Position numbers and translations under genes: made by a program
Origin: Rhodopseudomonas palustris
GTDB taxonomy: Bacteria; Pseudomonadota; Alphaproteobacteria; Rhizobiales; Xanthobacteraceae
DNA: 64,000 nucleotides
Direction of reading: 5' to 3'
NCBI RefSeq assembly: GCF_007005445.1
Contig: NZ_CP041387.1
Span: 1,798,001 to 1,862,000 of the forward strand
Shown: one piece after another, positions 35,416 through 45,413 of the stretch
How the letters are laid out: the number at the start of each line of letters is the position of its first letter
Numbering within the stretch: the stretch's first letter is position 1
Notes under the pieces: model-generated
The model's database searches: none
The model's input: only the letters and a program-made list of their open reading frames with translations
What the model was told of the DNA's origin: nothing

Positions 35416-36258
35416 ATGGCCGGCGGGAACAGCGTCGGCAGACCCGGCTATCTGGTGGAGCTGCCGCGCGCGATCGGCTGGTCGCTCAAACGGCTGGTGC
35501 GCGAGCCGTCGCATTCGCGGCGCGCGGCGGCCGCCCGGCGGGCGGCGCGGCAGGCGCTGCTGCTGGTGGCGCTGCTGTCGCTGGTGGCGGTGGCCTTGAT
35601 GTTTGCCGTCGATGCGGTCGTGATCTCCGCGATGTTGCCGCGCGGCACGCCGTCGCTGTGGCCGGTCAGGATCCTGACCGAATTCGGCAAGTCGCGTTAC
35701 GTGCTTTGGATTTTGGCGGGGTTGGCGGTGGCGGTGTGGCTGCTGCTGCCACGGCTGCGCGGCGCGTCGCGCGCGGTGCTGATCGGCGTCGGCACCCGGA
35801 TGCAGTTCGTGTTGCTGGCCGTGCTGGTGCCGGTGCTGGCCGGCGAGGTGTTCAAGGGCGTGATCGGCCGCGGTCGGCCGTTCGTCGGCGGCGCCGCCGA
35901 TCCGTTCAACTTCACCCTGTTCGCCTGGGACGAAGCCTATGCCAGCCTGCCGTCCGGCCACTCCATCACGGCCGCGGCGCTGGCGTTTGCGATTTCGGCA
36001 CTGTGGCCGCGGCTGACCGGCGTGATGGTCGTCTATGCGGTGACGATCTTGGCGACCCGGCTGGTGCTGCTGGCGCATCATCCCAGCGACGTCGTCGCAG
36101 GGGCGCTGCTCGGTATCGTCGGCGCCATGGCGGTGCGCTACTGGTTCGCCGCGCGGCGGCTGGCCTTCACCATCCGCCCGGACGGCAGCATCGATCCGCT
36201 CGACGGGCCGTCCTGGGAGCGGCTCAAAGGGGTTGCCCGCGGGGCGACGGCCCCATAA
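35416..36258 (+). CDS. PAP2-family membrane phosphatase
   Basis: The 280-residue protein has six helices and the complete three-part phosphatase signature: K-x6-R-P (FKGVIGRGRPFV), P-S-G-H (LPSGHSITAA) and R-x5-H-x3-D (RLVLLAHHPSDVVAG). It likely dephosphorylates a polyprenyl pyrophosphate/phosphate or a lipid A phosphate. It starts one base after the GT39 stop, so its role is presumably to supply or finish the GT39 reaction. Confidence 0.9.
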   Translation: MAGGNSVGRPGYLVELPRAIGWSLKRLVREPSHSRRAAAARRAARQALLLVALLSLVAVALMFAVDAVVISAMLPRGTPSLWPVRILTEFGKSRYVLWILAGLAVAVWLLLPRLRGASRAVLIGVGTRMQFVLLAVLVPVLAGEVFKGVIGRGRPFVGGAADPFNFTLFAWDEAYASLPSGHSITAAALAFAISALWPRLTGVMVVYAVTILATRLVLLAHHPSDVVAGALLGIVGAMAVRYWFAARRLAFTIRPDGSIDPLDGPSWERLKGVARGATAP

Positions 36259-36324
36259 GAAGCGGGCGCGCACCGATGGCGCGCCTGGCCGCGAGTTCCC
36301 GTCGGCCCCGGATTGTTCCGAAGC

Positions 36325-37077
36325 ATGCCTGAAACCTTGATGTCGTCCGGACCGCTGCCCGCGGTCTCCATCGTCGTACCGGTGCGCAACGAGGCCGACA
36401 ACGTCGGCCCGCTGATCGCCGAGATCGCTGCCGCGCTGGATGGTCGCTGGGCCTACGAGATCGTCTATGTCGACGACGGCTCGACCGATGCGACGCCGCA
36501 GCGGCTCGCTGCGCTGCGCGCCGAGCGGTCCAATCTGCGCCAGATCCGCCACGAGTCGTCGTGCGGCCAGTCGGCCGCGGTGCGTACCGGAGTACGGGCG
36601 GCGCGCGGGGCAATCGTGGCGACGCTCGATGGCGACGGCCAGAACAACCCGGCGTTCATTCCCGAGATGATTTTCGCGCTGGAGCAGGGTGGCGCCCGGG
36701 TCGGTCTGGCCGCCGGCCAGCGGGTGGGGCGCAAGGATACCGGCTTCAAGCGGCTGCAGTCGCGCGTCGCCAACAAGGTCCGCAACGGCATCCTCCGCGA
36801 CGGCACCCGGGATTCAGGTTGCGGCCTCAAGGCATTCCGGCGCGACGTGTTCCTGTCGCTGCCGTATTTCGACGGCTTGCATCGGTTCCTGCCGGCACTG
36901 GTGCGCCGCGAGGGATTCGACATCGTCTATGTCGACGTCGCCGACCGGCCACGATTGTCGGGCAAGTCGAACTACGGCTTCTTCGACCGGCTCTGGGTCG
37001 GGCTGATGGATCTGGCCGGAGTGTGGTGGCTGATCCGCCGCAAGAAAGCGACACCGGTCGCCACTGAGGTGAACTGA
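36325..37077 (+). CDS. GT2 glycosyltransferase, dolichol/undecaprenyl-phosphate sugar synthase-like
   Basis: The 250-residue protein loads a sugar from a nucleotide donor onto polyprenyl phosphate at the cytoplasmic face. It has the GT-A opening VSIVVPVRNEADNVGPLI, DDGSTDAT, the DxD-type ATLDGDGQNNP, and SGCGLKAFRRD, as in DPM1/ArnC-type enzymes. It lacks the two membrane helices of ArnC, like DPM1. The ATG at 36325 is chosen; an ATG 15 bases later is also possible. The stop shares one base with the next start. Confidence 0.9.
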   Translation: MPETLMSSGPLPAVSIVVPVRNEADNVGPLIAEIAAALDGRWAYEIVYVDDGSTDATPQRLAALRAERSNLRQIRHESSCGQSAAVRTGVRAARGAIVATLDGDGQNNPAFIPEMIFALEQGGARVGLAAGQRVGRKDTGFKRLQSRVANKVRNGILRDGTRDSGCGLKAFRRDVFLSLPYFDGLHRFLPALVRREGFDIVYVDVADRPRLSGKSNYGFFDRLWVGLMDLAGVWWLIRRKKATPVATEVN

Positions 37078-37415
37078 TGCTGATTCAATACGGTCAGGCA
37101 CTCGGCGACTATCTGTACGATGTGTTCGTCGCCAAGTTCGATTTCTGGCTCGCCTTCGGGCTGGTCGCGCAATTGCTGTTCACTGCGCGCTTCCTGGTGC
37201 AGTGGATCTCCAGCGAGCGCGCCGGCAAGAGCGTGGTGCCGATGGCGTTCTGGTTTTTCTCGATGGGTGGCGGCCTGATGACGCTGGTCTACGGCATCGC
37301 CAAGCGCGAGCCGGTGATCATCCTCGGCCAGGCGATGGCGACCATCATCTACGTGCGCAACATCATGCTGATCATCAAGGCGCACGCCCGCGGCTCCGAG
37401 AGCCTGCCGAACTGA
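37077..37415 (+). CDS. LAB_N (lipid-A biosynthesis N-terminal domain) membrane protein
   Basis: The 112-residue protein has three helices and the family stretch GLVAQLLFTARFLVQWISSE, then SVVPMAFWFFSMGGG. LAB_N proteins usually sit beside GT2/GT39 pairs and are thought to help lipid-linked sugar handling or flipping, though this is not proven. The start ATG overlaps the GT2 stop by one base, so coupling is tight. Confidence 0.9.
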   Translation: MLIQYGQALGDYLYDVFVAKFDFWLAFGLVAQLLFTARFLVQWISSERAGKSVVPMAFWFFSMGGGLMTLVYGIAKREPVIILGQAMATIIYVRNIMLIIKAHARGSESLPN

Positions 37416-37477
37416 TCTGCGTGCTGCAGTTGGCGTTAGTCGCAGACTGCGCGCACGATCGAAATTCTGACTCTCAA

Positions 37478-37565
37478 CGTCATTGCGAGCCGAAGGCGAA
37501 GCTATCCAGCGGCTCCGTGTGCTGAGCTCCTGGATTGCTTCGTCGCTCCGCTCCTCGCCATGACG
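37478..37565. repeat. Palindromic repeat (CGTCATTGCGAGC type)
   Basis: The left arm CGTCATTGCGAGCCGAAGGC pairs imperfectly with the right arm (GGATTGCTTCG...CCATGACG), between LAB_N and the convergent metC. It is a different repeat family from the CATGCCCGG elements. Confidence 0.8.
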
Positions 37566-37584
37566 CCGTTGACAGCTAGCGCCT

Positions 37585-38781
37585 TCAGCGCGCCGCGTTG
37601 AACGCCGCGAAGCCGCGGTCGAGATCCGCCTTCAGATCGTCGGTCGATTCCAGCCCGATATGTAGCCGCAGCGCCGGGCCGCCCGGGTTCCAGGTCGTCG
37701 CGGTTCGGTATGACGCGCAGTCGAAGGGGATCACCAGGCTTTCGAATCCGCCCCACGAATAGCCCATGCCGAACAGCCTGACGCTGTCGAGCAGCGCGTC
37801 GACGGCGGCCTGTGGCGCATCCTGCAGCACGATCGAGAACAGTCCCGATGCGCCGGTGAAGTCGCGCTTCCAGATCGCGTGGCCCGGATCGGTGTCGAGC
37901 GCCGGATGCAGCACGCGCTGCACGTCCGGACGGGCGGCGAGCCAGCGGGCCATCTCGAGGCCTGCCTGATAGTGACGGGCGAGCCGCACCTCGAGAGTGC
38001 GCAAGCCGCGCAGCGCCAGGAACACGTCGTCCGGTCCGGCACAGACGCCGAGCAGCCGGATCGCCTCCGAGACCTTCGGCCACGCCGCTGCGTTGGCCGA
38101 GACGGTGCCGAACATGATGTCGGAGTGGCCGCCGATATACTTGGTCGCGGCCTGGATCGAGATATCCACGCCTTGCTCCAGCGAGCGATGGTACAGCGGC
38201 GTCGCCCAGGTGTTGTCGTCGATCACCAGCGCGCCGTGCTGCTTGGCGACCGCGGCGATCGCCGGGATGTCGGGCATTTCGAACGACTGCGAGCCGGGCG
38301 CTTCGACCAGCACCACCGTCGTGTTCGGTCGGAGATGCGCGGCGATGCCTGCGCCGATCAGCGGATCGAAATAGCTGGTCTCGACGCCGAGCCGTTTCAG
38401 CATCTGGTCGCAGAACAGCCGGGTCGGGCGATAAGCATTGTCGCAGACCAGCACATGGTCGCCGGCTTTCACCACCGCGAGCAGGGCGGTCGAGATCGCC
38501 GATACGCCCGACGGCGCAATGCCGACGCCGGCGCACTGTTCGCCTTCGATCGCCATCAGCGCCTGTTGCAGCGCCTTGGTGGTCGGTGTGCCGTGTCGTC
38601 CGTAGGAGTACTCGCCGCGATGCGCGTGCAGGTCGGCTGCGGTCGGGTACAGCACCGTCGAACCGTGCACCACCGGCGGGTTGACGAAGCCGCGCTGGGC
38701 CACTGTGTCGCGGCCCGCGGTGACGAGACGGGTCTGCGTGCTGAGCGGCGCGGGTGTCCCGCTGGCATCGGAAGAGTCCAT
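37585..38781 (-). CDS. metC: Cystathionine beta-lyase
   Basis: A PLP enzyme that cleaves cystathionine to homocysteine, pyruvate and ammonia in methionine synthesis. The 398-residue protein has the Cys/Met-metabolism PLP fold. It begins with QTRLVTAGRDT, has the Lys214 Schiff base in AATKYIGGHSD, and contains YSYGRHGTPTTKALQQAL and VIDDNTWATPLYHRSLEQGV. The final part (GMGYSWGGFESLVIPFD) is more MetC-like than gamma-synthase-like. The ATG at 38781 is the first with a MetC-like N-terminus. A possible promoter lies upstream at 38855-38885. Confidence 0.9.
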   Translation of the reverse strand: MDSSDASGTPAPLSTQTRLVTAGRDTVAQRGFVNPPVVHGSTVLYPTAADLHAHRGEYSYGRHGTPTTKALQQALMAIEGEQCAGVGIAPSGVSAISTALLAVVKAGDHVLVCDNAYRPTRLFCDQMLKRLGVETSYFDPLIGAGIAAHLRPNTTVVLVEAPGSQSFEMPDIPAIAAVAKQHGALVIDDNTWATPLYHRSLEQGVDISIQAATKYIGGHSDIMFGTVSANAAAWPKVSEAIRLLGVCAGPDDVFLALRGLRTLEVRLARHYQAGLEMARWLAARPDVQRVLHPALDTDPGHAIWKRDFTGASGLFSIVLQDAPQAAVDALLDSVRLFGMGYSWGGFESLVIPFDCASYRTATTWNPGGPALRLHIGLESTDDLKADLDRGFAAFNAAR

Positions 38782-38854
38782 GACGGCTCGCTGGTGGTTG
38801 GGCCGTTTGTGACAGCGTGCGAGGCGCACACGACGGCTGGTTCGACGAATGGGT

Positions 38855-38885
38855 GTAATAGCAGGTTCTGGAAGACGGCCGTCAA
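38855..38885 (-). promoter_or_regulatory. Possible promoter upstream of metC
   Basis: On the reverse strand TTGACG (38880-38885) is followed 19 bases later by TATTAC (38855-38860). The hexamers are good but the spacer is long, so confidence is low. No SAM-II or other riboswitch core was found here. Confidence 0.3.
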
Positions 38886-39106
38886 CCCCTTGACCCGGCG
38901 CGCAACTCGTTCTGTGATGCATACTGGTCTGTCTGGACGCCGTGCTGAGGGGCTCGCAAATGCCGGGCGAGAGTTTCCATCTGCGCGGCGCCGGAATGAC
39001 GGCTGCCGCGCGCGGGCCCTCGGGCGATCGAACGGTGGATCCAATCGGAACGCATCGCCTACGAAGCCGATTGAAGCGGCCAGGACATCCCTTGAAAGGT
39101 CATTCC

Positions 39107-40123
39107 ATGAAACGTGTATCGCTCGTCGTCGCCCTTGCTGCCGCAACCGTCGTCTCGGTGTCGTCAGCGGACGCGCAGACCCTGAAGACGGTCAAGGATC
39201 GCGGCATGCTGTCCTGCGGCGTCAGCCAGGGGCTGCCTGGATTTTCATCTCCGGACGACAAGGGCAATTGGACCGGCCTCGACGTCGACGTCTGCCGTGC
39301 GATCGCCGCCGCGATCTTCGACGATCCGAGCAAGGTGAAGTTCGTCCCGCTGTCCGCCAAGGACCGCTTCACCGCGCTGCAGTCCGGCGAGATCGACGTG
39401 CTGTCGCGCAATACCACCTGGACGCTGTCGCGCGACACCTCGCTCGGCGTCAATTTCGCCGGCATCAGCTATTACGACGGTCAGGGCTTCATGGCCAAGA
39501 AGGCGCTCAAGGTGAATTCGGCGCTGGAATTGAACGGGGCGTCGATCTGCGTCCAGACCGGCACCACCAACGAGCAGAACGTTGCCGACTATTTCAAGGG
39601 CAACAACATGAAGTACGAGGTGATCGCATTCGCCAATGCCGACGAGGCGGTCAAGGCCTACGAGACCGGCCGTTGCGACGTCTTCACCTCCGACGTGTCG
39701 CAGCTCTACGCCCAGCGCCTGAAGCTGGCGACCCCGGCCGATCACATCGTGCTGCCGGAAGTGATCTCCAAGGAACCGCTCGGACCGCTGGTTCGCCACG
39801 GCGACGATCAGTGGTTCGATATCGTCAAGTGGACGCTGTTCGGGCTGATCAACGCCGAAGAGCTCGGTGTCACCCAGAAGAACGTCGACGAGATGGCCAA
39901 GTCGGACAAGCCGGAGCTGAAGCGGGTGTTCGGCACCGACGGCAACCTCGGCGAACAGCTCGGCCTGACCAAGGATTGGGTCGCCCGCATCATCAAGGCC
40001 ACCGGCAATTACGGGGAGTCGTTCGAGCGCAACGTCGGCTCCGGCTCCAAGCTCGAGATCGCGCGCGGCCTCAACAAGCTGTGGAACAAGGGCGGCATCA
40101 TGTACGCCCCCCCGATCCGCTGA
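39107..40123 (+). CDS. aapJ: General L-amino-acid ABC transporter, periplasmic binding protein
   Basis: The 338-residue protein binds broad L-amino acids in the periplasm. It has a signal peptide ending SSADA, then LKTVKDRGMLSCGVSQGLPG, WTGLDVDVCRAIAAAIF and ISYYDGQGFMAKKAL, as in AapJ. An AAGG ribosome site precedes the ATG. It leads aapQ-aapM-aapP in one transcriptional unit, 20 bp before aapQ. Confidence 0.95.
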   Translation: MKRVSLVVALAAATVVSVSSADAQTLKTVKDRGMLSCGVSQGLPGFSSPDDKGNWTGLDVDVCRAIAAAIFDDPSKVKFVPLSAKDRFTALQSGEIDVLSRNTTWTLSRDTSLGVNFAGISYYDGQGFMAKKALKVNSALELNGASICVQTGTTNEQNVADYFKGNNMKYEVIAFANADEAVKAYETGRCDVFTSDVSQLYAQRLKLATPADHIVLPEVISKEPLGPLVRHGDDQWFDIVKWTLFGLINAEELGVTQKNVDEMAKSDKPELKRVFGTDGNLGEQLGLTKDWVARIIKATGNYGESFERNVGSGSKLEIARGLNKLWNKGGIMYAPPIR

Positions 40124-40143
40124 TCGGCTGAAGATCCGCGCCG

Positions 40144-41349
40144 ATGGCGATCGACGCACGCCCACCGCCGCCGCAGTTCGTCGCGAAACTGCGGCGTGCG
40201 TTGGGTGGTCGCTCCGGCTGGAAGGGGCTGATCGCCCAGGTGCTGTTCGTCGCGGTGCTGTGCTGGATCGGCTACGAGATCGTCGACAATGCGCGCGACA
40301 ACCTCGCCAACCAGCGGATCGCCTCCGGCTTCGGGTTCATGTCGCAGACCGCGGGGTTCGGCGTCAGTCAGACGCTGATTCCGTATCAGGAGTCCGACAG
40401 CTACACGCGGGTGTTCCTGGTCGGGCTCGTCAACACCCTTTTGGTGTCGGCAGTCGGGATTGTCATCGCCACCGTGATCGGATTCATGGTTGCGCTCGGC
40501 CGGCTGTCGCCGAACTGGCTGATCTCGCGGATTGCCGGCGGCTACGTCGAGATCGTCCGCAACCTGCCGCTGCTGTTTCAAATCCTGTTCTGGTATCTGG
40601 CAGTGCTCGGCACGTTGCCGGCGCCGCGCCAGAGCGTCTCGCTGCTTGACAGCTTCTTTCTGTCCAATCGTGGCATCGTGGTGCCGCGACCGGTCGGTGA
40701 GGCCGGCCTCGACGGGTTCCTGGTCGCGGTGCTGATCGCGGTGACCGCGGCGATCGCCTTGCCGCTGTATGCGCGGCGCCGACTGTTCGCGACCGGCAAA
40801 CCGATGCGGGTGTGGCCTGTGGTAATCGGATTGCTGATCGGCCTGCCGCTCGTCGCGGTGGCGATCTTCGGCAGGCCGTTCTCCTTCGAAGTGCCGGTCC
40901 TGCGCGGCTTCAATTTCGCCGGCGGCTCACGGCTTCCGCCGGAGTTCGTGGCGCTGACGCTGGCGCTGTCGACCTATACGGCCGCGTTCATTGCCGAGGT
41001 CGTCCGGGCCGGGATCCTGTCGGTGCACAAGGGGCAGATGGAGGCGGGGGCGTCGCTCGGCCTGTCGCGGGGGCAGACGTTGCGGCTGATCGTGATCCCG
41101 CAGGCGTTGCGGGTGATCCTGCCGCCGCTCACCAATCAGTACCTCAATCTGACCAAGAACTCGTCGCTGGCGGTGGCGATCGGCTATCCAGATCTGTTCT
41201 CGGTGTTCGCCGGCACCACGCTGAGCCAGACCGGGCAGGCGATCGAGGTGATCGCCATCACGATGGGGGTGTATCTGCTGATCTCGCTGGTCACCAGCGC
41301 CCTGATGAGCCTGTACGCGTGGCGGATCAACCGGAGCATGGGAGCATGA
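40144..41349 (+). CDS. aapQ: General L-amino-acid ABC transporter permease AapQ
   Basis: The 401-residue inner-membrane permease has about eight helices and the HAAT family EAA loop (AGASLGLSRGQTLRLIVIPQ, then RVILPPLTNQYLNLTKNSSL). The first helix is followed by a periplasmic stretch (DNARDNLANQRIASGFGFMS) typical of AapQ. Its stop overlaps the aapM start (ATGA). Confidence 0.94.
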   Translation: MAIDARPPPPQFVAKLRRALGGRSGWKGLIAQVLFVAVLCWIGYEIVDNARDNLANQRIASGFGFMSQTAGFGVSQTLIPYQESDSYTRVFLVGLVNTLLVSAVGIVIATVIGFMVALGRLSPNWLISRIAGGYVEIVRNLPLLFQILFWYLAVLGTLPAPRQSVSLLDSFFLSNRGIVVPRPVGEAGLDGFLVAVLIAVTAAIALPLYARRRLFATGKPMRVWPVVIGLLIGLPLVAVAIFGRPFSFEVPVLRGFNFAGGSRLPPEFVALTLALSTYTAAFIAEVVRAGILSVHKGQMEAGASLGLSRGQTLRLIVIPQALRVILPPLTNQYLNLTKNSSLAVAIGYPDLFSVFAGTTLSQTGQAIEVIAITMGVYLLISLVTSALMSLYAWRINRSMGA

Positions 41350-42851
41350 GCGAGCTCGGGGCCGTCACTCCGGTGTTCGTGCGCGGCGAGATGGTGCCGC
41401 AGCGGCCGCCCCCGGTGTATCGGTCGGGCCTGGTGGGAATGGCGCGGCAGCGGCTGTTCAACTCGCCGACCAACATCCTGCTGACCGTCGTCGGCGCGTT
41501 GCTGCTCTATTTCACCGTGGTGCCGACGGTGAAGTTCCTGCTGATCGATGCGGTCTGGACCGGAGCGAACCGCACAGATTGCCTCGCCGAGACGGTGGGG
41601 CATCCGGTCGGGGCCTGCTGGCCGTTCGTCCAGGCGAAGTTCTCGCAATTCGTCTACGGCTTCTATCCGACGCCGGAACGCTGGCGGGTCGACCTGACCT
41701 TCGCGCTCGGTGCGTTGCTGCTGCTGCCGCTCCTGATTCCGCGGGCACCTGCCAAGACGCTGAATGCCGGACTGTTCTTCGTCGCCTTTCCGGTGCTGGC
41801 GTTCTTTCTGCTGTATGGCGGAGGCGTGCAGGGCTTCGGCGTGACCTGGAGTGCTGATCTTGCGAGCGGGCTCGCCGACAGCGTCACCCGTGCCGGCCGC
41901 AAGCTGGCCACAGGCGGGCCGATTGGAAGCGTGATCGGCCCGGTGCTGCTCGGCCTCGGCACGTTGCTGGTGTGGCTGAGCTGGCCGCTGGTGGCACTGC
42001 GCGAGTGGATTCAGGCGTCGTCGCAGCCAGTGTGGCTCGATCTTCTGCTCACGGCCATCGCCACCACCGCATTGGTGTTCGTGCTGACCGGTGTGCGCAA
42101 TGGTTGGCGGGCGCTGGCGACCACGGTCGGAGCTTTCGTCGGCATCGCAGTGGTGATCGCGGCGCTGCGGCTCGATCGCGGCGGGCTGCCGATCGTCGAC
42201 ACCCGGATGTGGGGCGGTCTGCTGGTGACGCTGGTAGTGTCGGTGACCGGCATTGTCGCCTCGATGCCGGTCGGCATCGCGCTGGCGCTCGGGCGCCGCT
42301 CGACGATCCCGTTGATCCGGATCTTCTCGGTCGCCTTCATCGAGTTCTGGCGCGGCGTGCCGCTGATCACGGTGATGTTCTTCGCCACCTATATGCTACC
42401 GCTGTTCCTGCCGGGCAATTTCACCATCGACAATCTGGTGCGCGTCCTGATCGGCATCGCGCTGTTCGCCGGCGCGTACAATGCCGAAGTCATTCGTGGC
42501 GGCCTGAATGCGATCCCGCGCGGGCAGGCGGAAGCGGCGAGCGCGCTCGGGCTGTCGTATTGGAAGACCACCGGACTGATCGTGCTGCCCCAGGCGCTTC
42601 GCCACGTCATTCCGGGCCTCGTCAACAGCTTCATCGCGCTGTTCAAGGATACTTCGCTGGTGTCGATCGTCGCGCTGTTCGATCTGCTCGGCCAGCTCCG
42701 CGCCGCGTTTGCCGATCCGACCTGGTCGACGCCGACGACGCTGTTCACGGGCTTCGCCTTCACCGGGCTGATCTACTTCGTGTTCTGCTTCGGCATGTCG
42801 CGCTACTCGCTGTCGGTCGAACACCGCCTCAACGCCCACCGGCGGACCTGA
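41346..42851 (+). CDS. aapM: General L-amino-acid ABC transporter permease AapM, enlarged
   Basis: The permease core matches AapM: SPTNILLTVVGALLLYFTVV at the start, WGGLLVTLVVSVTGIVASMP, and the EAA loop AEAASALGLSYWKTTGLIVL near the end. The protein is 501 residues, about 115 more than AapM of rhizobia (about 384). The excess lies roughly at residues 160-275 as extra hydrophobic helices, between the FLLYGG segment and the VDTRMWGG segment. No frameshift or stop marks it. It starts within the aapQ stop. Confidence 0.9.
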   Translation: MSELGAVTPVFVRGEMVPQRPPPVYRSGLVGMARQRLFNSPTNILLTVVGALLLYFTVVPTVKFLLIDAVWTGANRTDCLAETVGHPVGACWPFVQAKFSQFVYGFYPTPERWRVDLTFALGALLLLPLLIPRAPAKTLNAGLFFVAFPVLAFFLLYGGGVQGFGVTWSADLASGLADSVTRAGRKLATGGPIGSVIGPVLLGLGTLLVWLSWPLVALREWIQASSQPVWLDLLLTAIATTALVFVLTGVRNGWRALATTVGAFVGIAVVIAALRLDRGGLPIVDTRMWGGLLVTLVVSVTGIVASMPVGIALALGRRSTIPLIRIFSVAFIEFWRGVPLITVMFFATYMLPLFLPGNFTIDNLVRVLIGIALFAGAYNAEVIRGGLNAIPRGQAEAASALGLSYWKTTGLIVLPQALRHVIPGLVNSFIALFKDTSLVSIVALFDLLGQLRAAFADPTWSTPTTLFTGFAFTGLIYFVFCFGMSRYSLSVEHRLNAHRRT

Positions 42852-42866
42852 CGAAAGGATCGATTG

Positions 42867-43607
<741 letters not shown>

Positions 43608-43690
43608 GTTCGGGCGAGCGAGTCCGAGGCCCTCGAGCAGTTCTGCTTTATAGAATCAGAGCTGATCAGCATCGCGTGCCACACGCACAA

Positions 43691-43796
43691 CCTCATGGTG
43701 AGGAGGCGCGTAGCGCCGTCTCGAACCATGTGACGCAGGGAATGCGTTGCCCCATCCTTCGAGACGCCCGGCTTCGCCGGGCTCCTCAGGATGAGG
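43691..43796. repeat. Palindromic repeat (CCTCATGGTGAGGAG type)
   Basis: The element runs from CCTCATGGTGAGGAGGCGCG (43691) to GCTCCTCAGGATGAGG (ending 43796), whose ends are near-perfect complements. Inner arms (GTCTCGAACCATG / CATCCTTCGAGAC) also pair. It follows the aap operon and is the third repeat family in this window. The rest of the gap 43608-43847 shows nothing coding. Confidence 0.8.
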
Positions 43797-43847
43797 ACTC
43801 AGTGCCTTCGGAAAGGTCGGATCGTTTCAATCAAACGATGAACCGCT

Positions 43848-44117
43848 CTAGCGGATGATCGTCGCGCGTGACGAATAGCGCTTGGCGCCGCTGACGGTGA
43901 ACTGGCTGAACGTCTCCCGGATGCGGTCGGCCGGCGTCATCGCGTGATCGAAGTCGCTCGTCGCTGCGGCTTTCGGCGCCTGGCGCGGGGCGTAGAGCGC
44001 GCTGCCGTACAACGACCGGTCGAACCGGTAACTGTCGTCGCCGAACAGTGCATCCGAGACGAACAACACCGCGATGGCCGCCACGATCGTGGCGCCGAAA
44101 GATCTGAACACCGACAT
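43848..44117 (-). CDS. Small membrane-anchored protein, unknown
   Basis: The 89-residue product has one N-terminal helix (FGATIVAAIAVLFVSDALFG) and then a basic, aromatic soluble tail (DRIRETFSQFTVSGAKRYSS). No family is recognised. The ATG at 44117 has AAGGAG upstream at slightly long spacing. It is probably exported to, or anchored in, the inner membrane. Confidence 0.68.
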   Translation of the reverse strand: MSVFRSFGATIVAAIAVLFVSDALFGDDSYRFDRSLYGSALYAPRQAPKAAATSDFDHAMTPADRIRETFSQFTVSGAKRYSSRATIIR

Positions 44118-44264
44118 AAGTCGACGCGCTCCTTGTTTTGCGCAAGGATCGGCCGGTGCCGTGAAGGTTCGGTTTAATGCGCTGCGTGCCGTGAGAGCAC
44201 GGTTGTCGGCGGGTTAACGCAGCCGCGCATTGTGTCGCGGCCGCGCCGACCGTGCGAGGTTGCT

Positions 44265-45302
44265 CTACGCCTGCGCGAACGGCACCTGGATCGTGCTCTT
44301 GGTCTCCATCCACGCCGGCACCGGCAGGTTCTTGCTGCGCATGAAGTCCGGATTGAACAGCTTGGACTGGTAGCGGCTGCCGTAGTCGCACAGGATGGTC
44401 ACGATGGTGTGGCCGGGGCCGAGATCGTGTGCGAGGCGGATCGCGCCGGCGACGTTGATGCCGCTCGAGCCGCCGAGGCACAGGCCTTCGTGCTCGAGCA
44501 GGTCGTAGATCAGCGGTACCGCTTCATCGTCGGGGATCTGGTAGGCGTCGTCGATCTGCGCGCCGTCGAGATTGGCGGTGACGCGACCCTGGCCGATGCC
44601 TTCGGTGATCGAGGAGCCTTCCGACTTCAGCGCGCCGTGCTTGTAGTAATTGTACAGCGCCGAGCCCATCGGGTCGGCGAGCACGGCACGGACGCTCGGA
44701 TTGAACTGCTTCAAGCCGATCGAGACGCCGGCCAGCGTGCCGCCGGAGCCGACCGCTGCGACGAAGCCGTCGACCTTGCCGTCGGTCTGATTCCAGATTT
44801 CCGGCGCGGTGGTCTCGATGTGCGCCTGGCGGTTGGCGACGTTGTCGAACTGATTGGCCCAGATCGCACCGTTCGGCTCGGTCTCGGCGAGCTGAGCGGC
44901 GAGGCGGCCGGACAGCTTCACGTAGTTGTTGGGATTGGCGTAGGGCACCGCCGGAACTTCGATCAGCTCGGCGCCGCACAGCCGCAGCATGTCCTTCTTT
45001 TCCTGGCTCTGGGTATTCGGGATCACGATCACGGTGCGGAAGCCGAGCGCGTTGGCGACCAGCGCCAGCCCGATGCCGGTATTGCCGGCGGTACCCTCGA
45101 CCACCACGCCGCCGGGACGCAGCGCACCGCGCTTCACCGCGTCCTGGATGATGAACAGCGCCGCGCGATCCTTCACCGACTGGCCCGGATTCATGAACTC
45201 GGCCTTGCCGAGAATGGTGCAGCCGGTCTGTTCCGACGCGCGCTTCAATTTGATCAGGGGCGTATTGCCGATGGCGTCGACGACGTCGTTCTTGATGCTC
45301 AT
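44265..45302 (-). CDS. cysK: Cysteine synthase A
   Basis: It makes cysteine from O-acetylserine and sulfide using PLP. The 345-residue protein has the PLP Lys44 in NPGQSVKDRAA, substrate loop EGTAGNTGIGLA (in place of the more usual TSGNTG), and the glycine-rich PLP-phosphate loop AVGSGGTLAGVS. It is longer at the C-terminus than E. coli CysK (323 aa), as in relatives from this group. A cystathionine beta-synthase-like role is less likely. Confidence 0.9.
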   Translation of the reverse strand: MSIKNDVVDAIGNTPLIKLKRASEQTGCTILGKAEFMNPGQSVKDRAALFIIQDAVKRGALRPGGVVVEGTAGNTGIGLALVANALGFRTVIVIPNTQSQEKKDMLRLCGAELIEVPAVPYANPNNYVKLSGRLAAQLAETEPNGAIWANQFDNVANRQAHIETTAPEIWNQTDGKVDGFVAAVGSGGTLAGVSIGLKQFNPSVRAVLADPMGSALYNYYKHGALKSEGSSITEGIGQGRVTANLDGAQIDDAYQIPDDEAVPLIYDLLEHEGLCLGGSSGINVAGAIRLAHDLGPGHTIVTILCDYGSRYQSKLFNPDFMRSKNLPVPAWMETKSTIQVPFAQA

Positions 45303-45413
45303 GCTGTCCGGCTGCTGACGTTGCGGGCCCTCAAGTTAAGAGACCCGACGGCGCGAGACAAGGCAGCACGGCCTGGGTCGTTGGGCATCGATTGCGGCTG
45401 GAGCGGCGCAGGA

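Noticed and set aside
38782..39106. SAM-II riboswitch upstream of metC
   Set aside because: The region lacks the short pseudoknot core expected for this class, and the gene set gives no further hint.
37879..40131. Plus-strand frame of 750 codons over metC and aapJ
   Set aside because: It crosses two genes in different frames, and the real products have strong family motifs.
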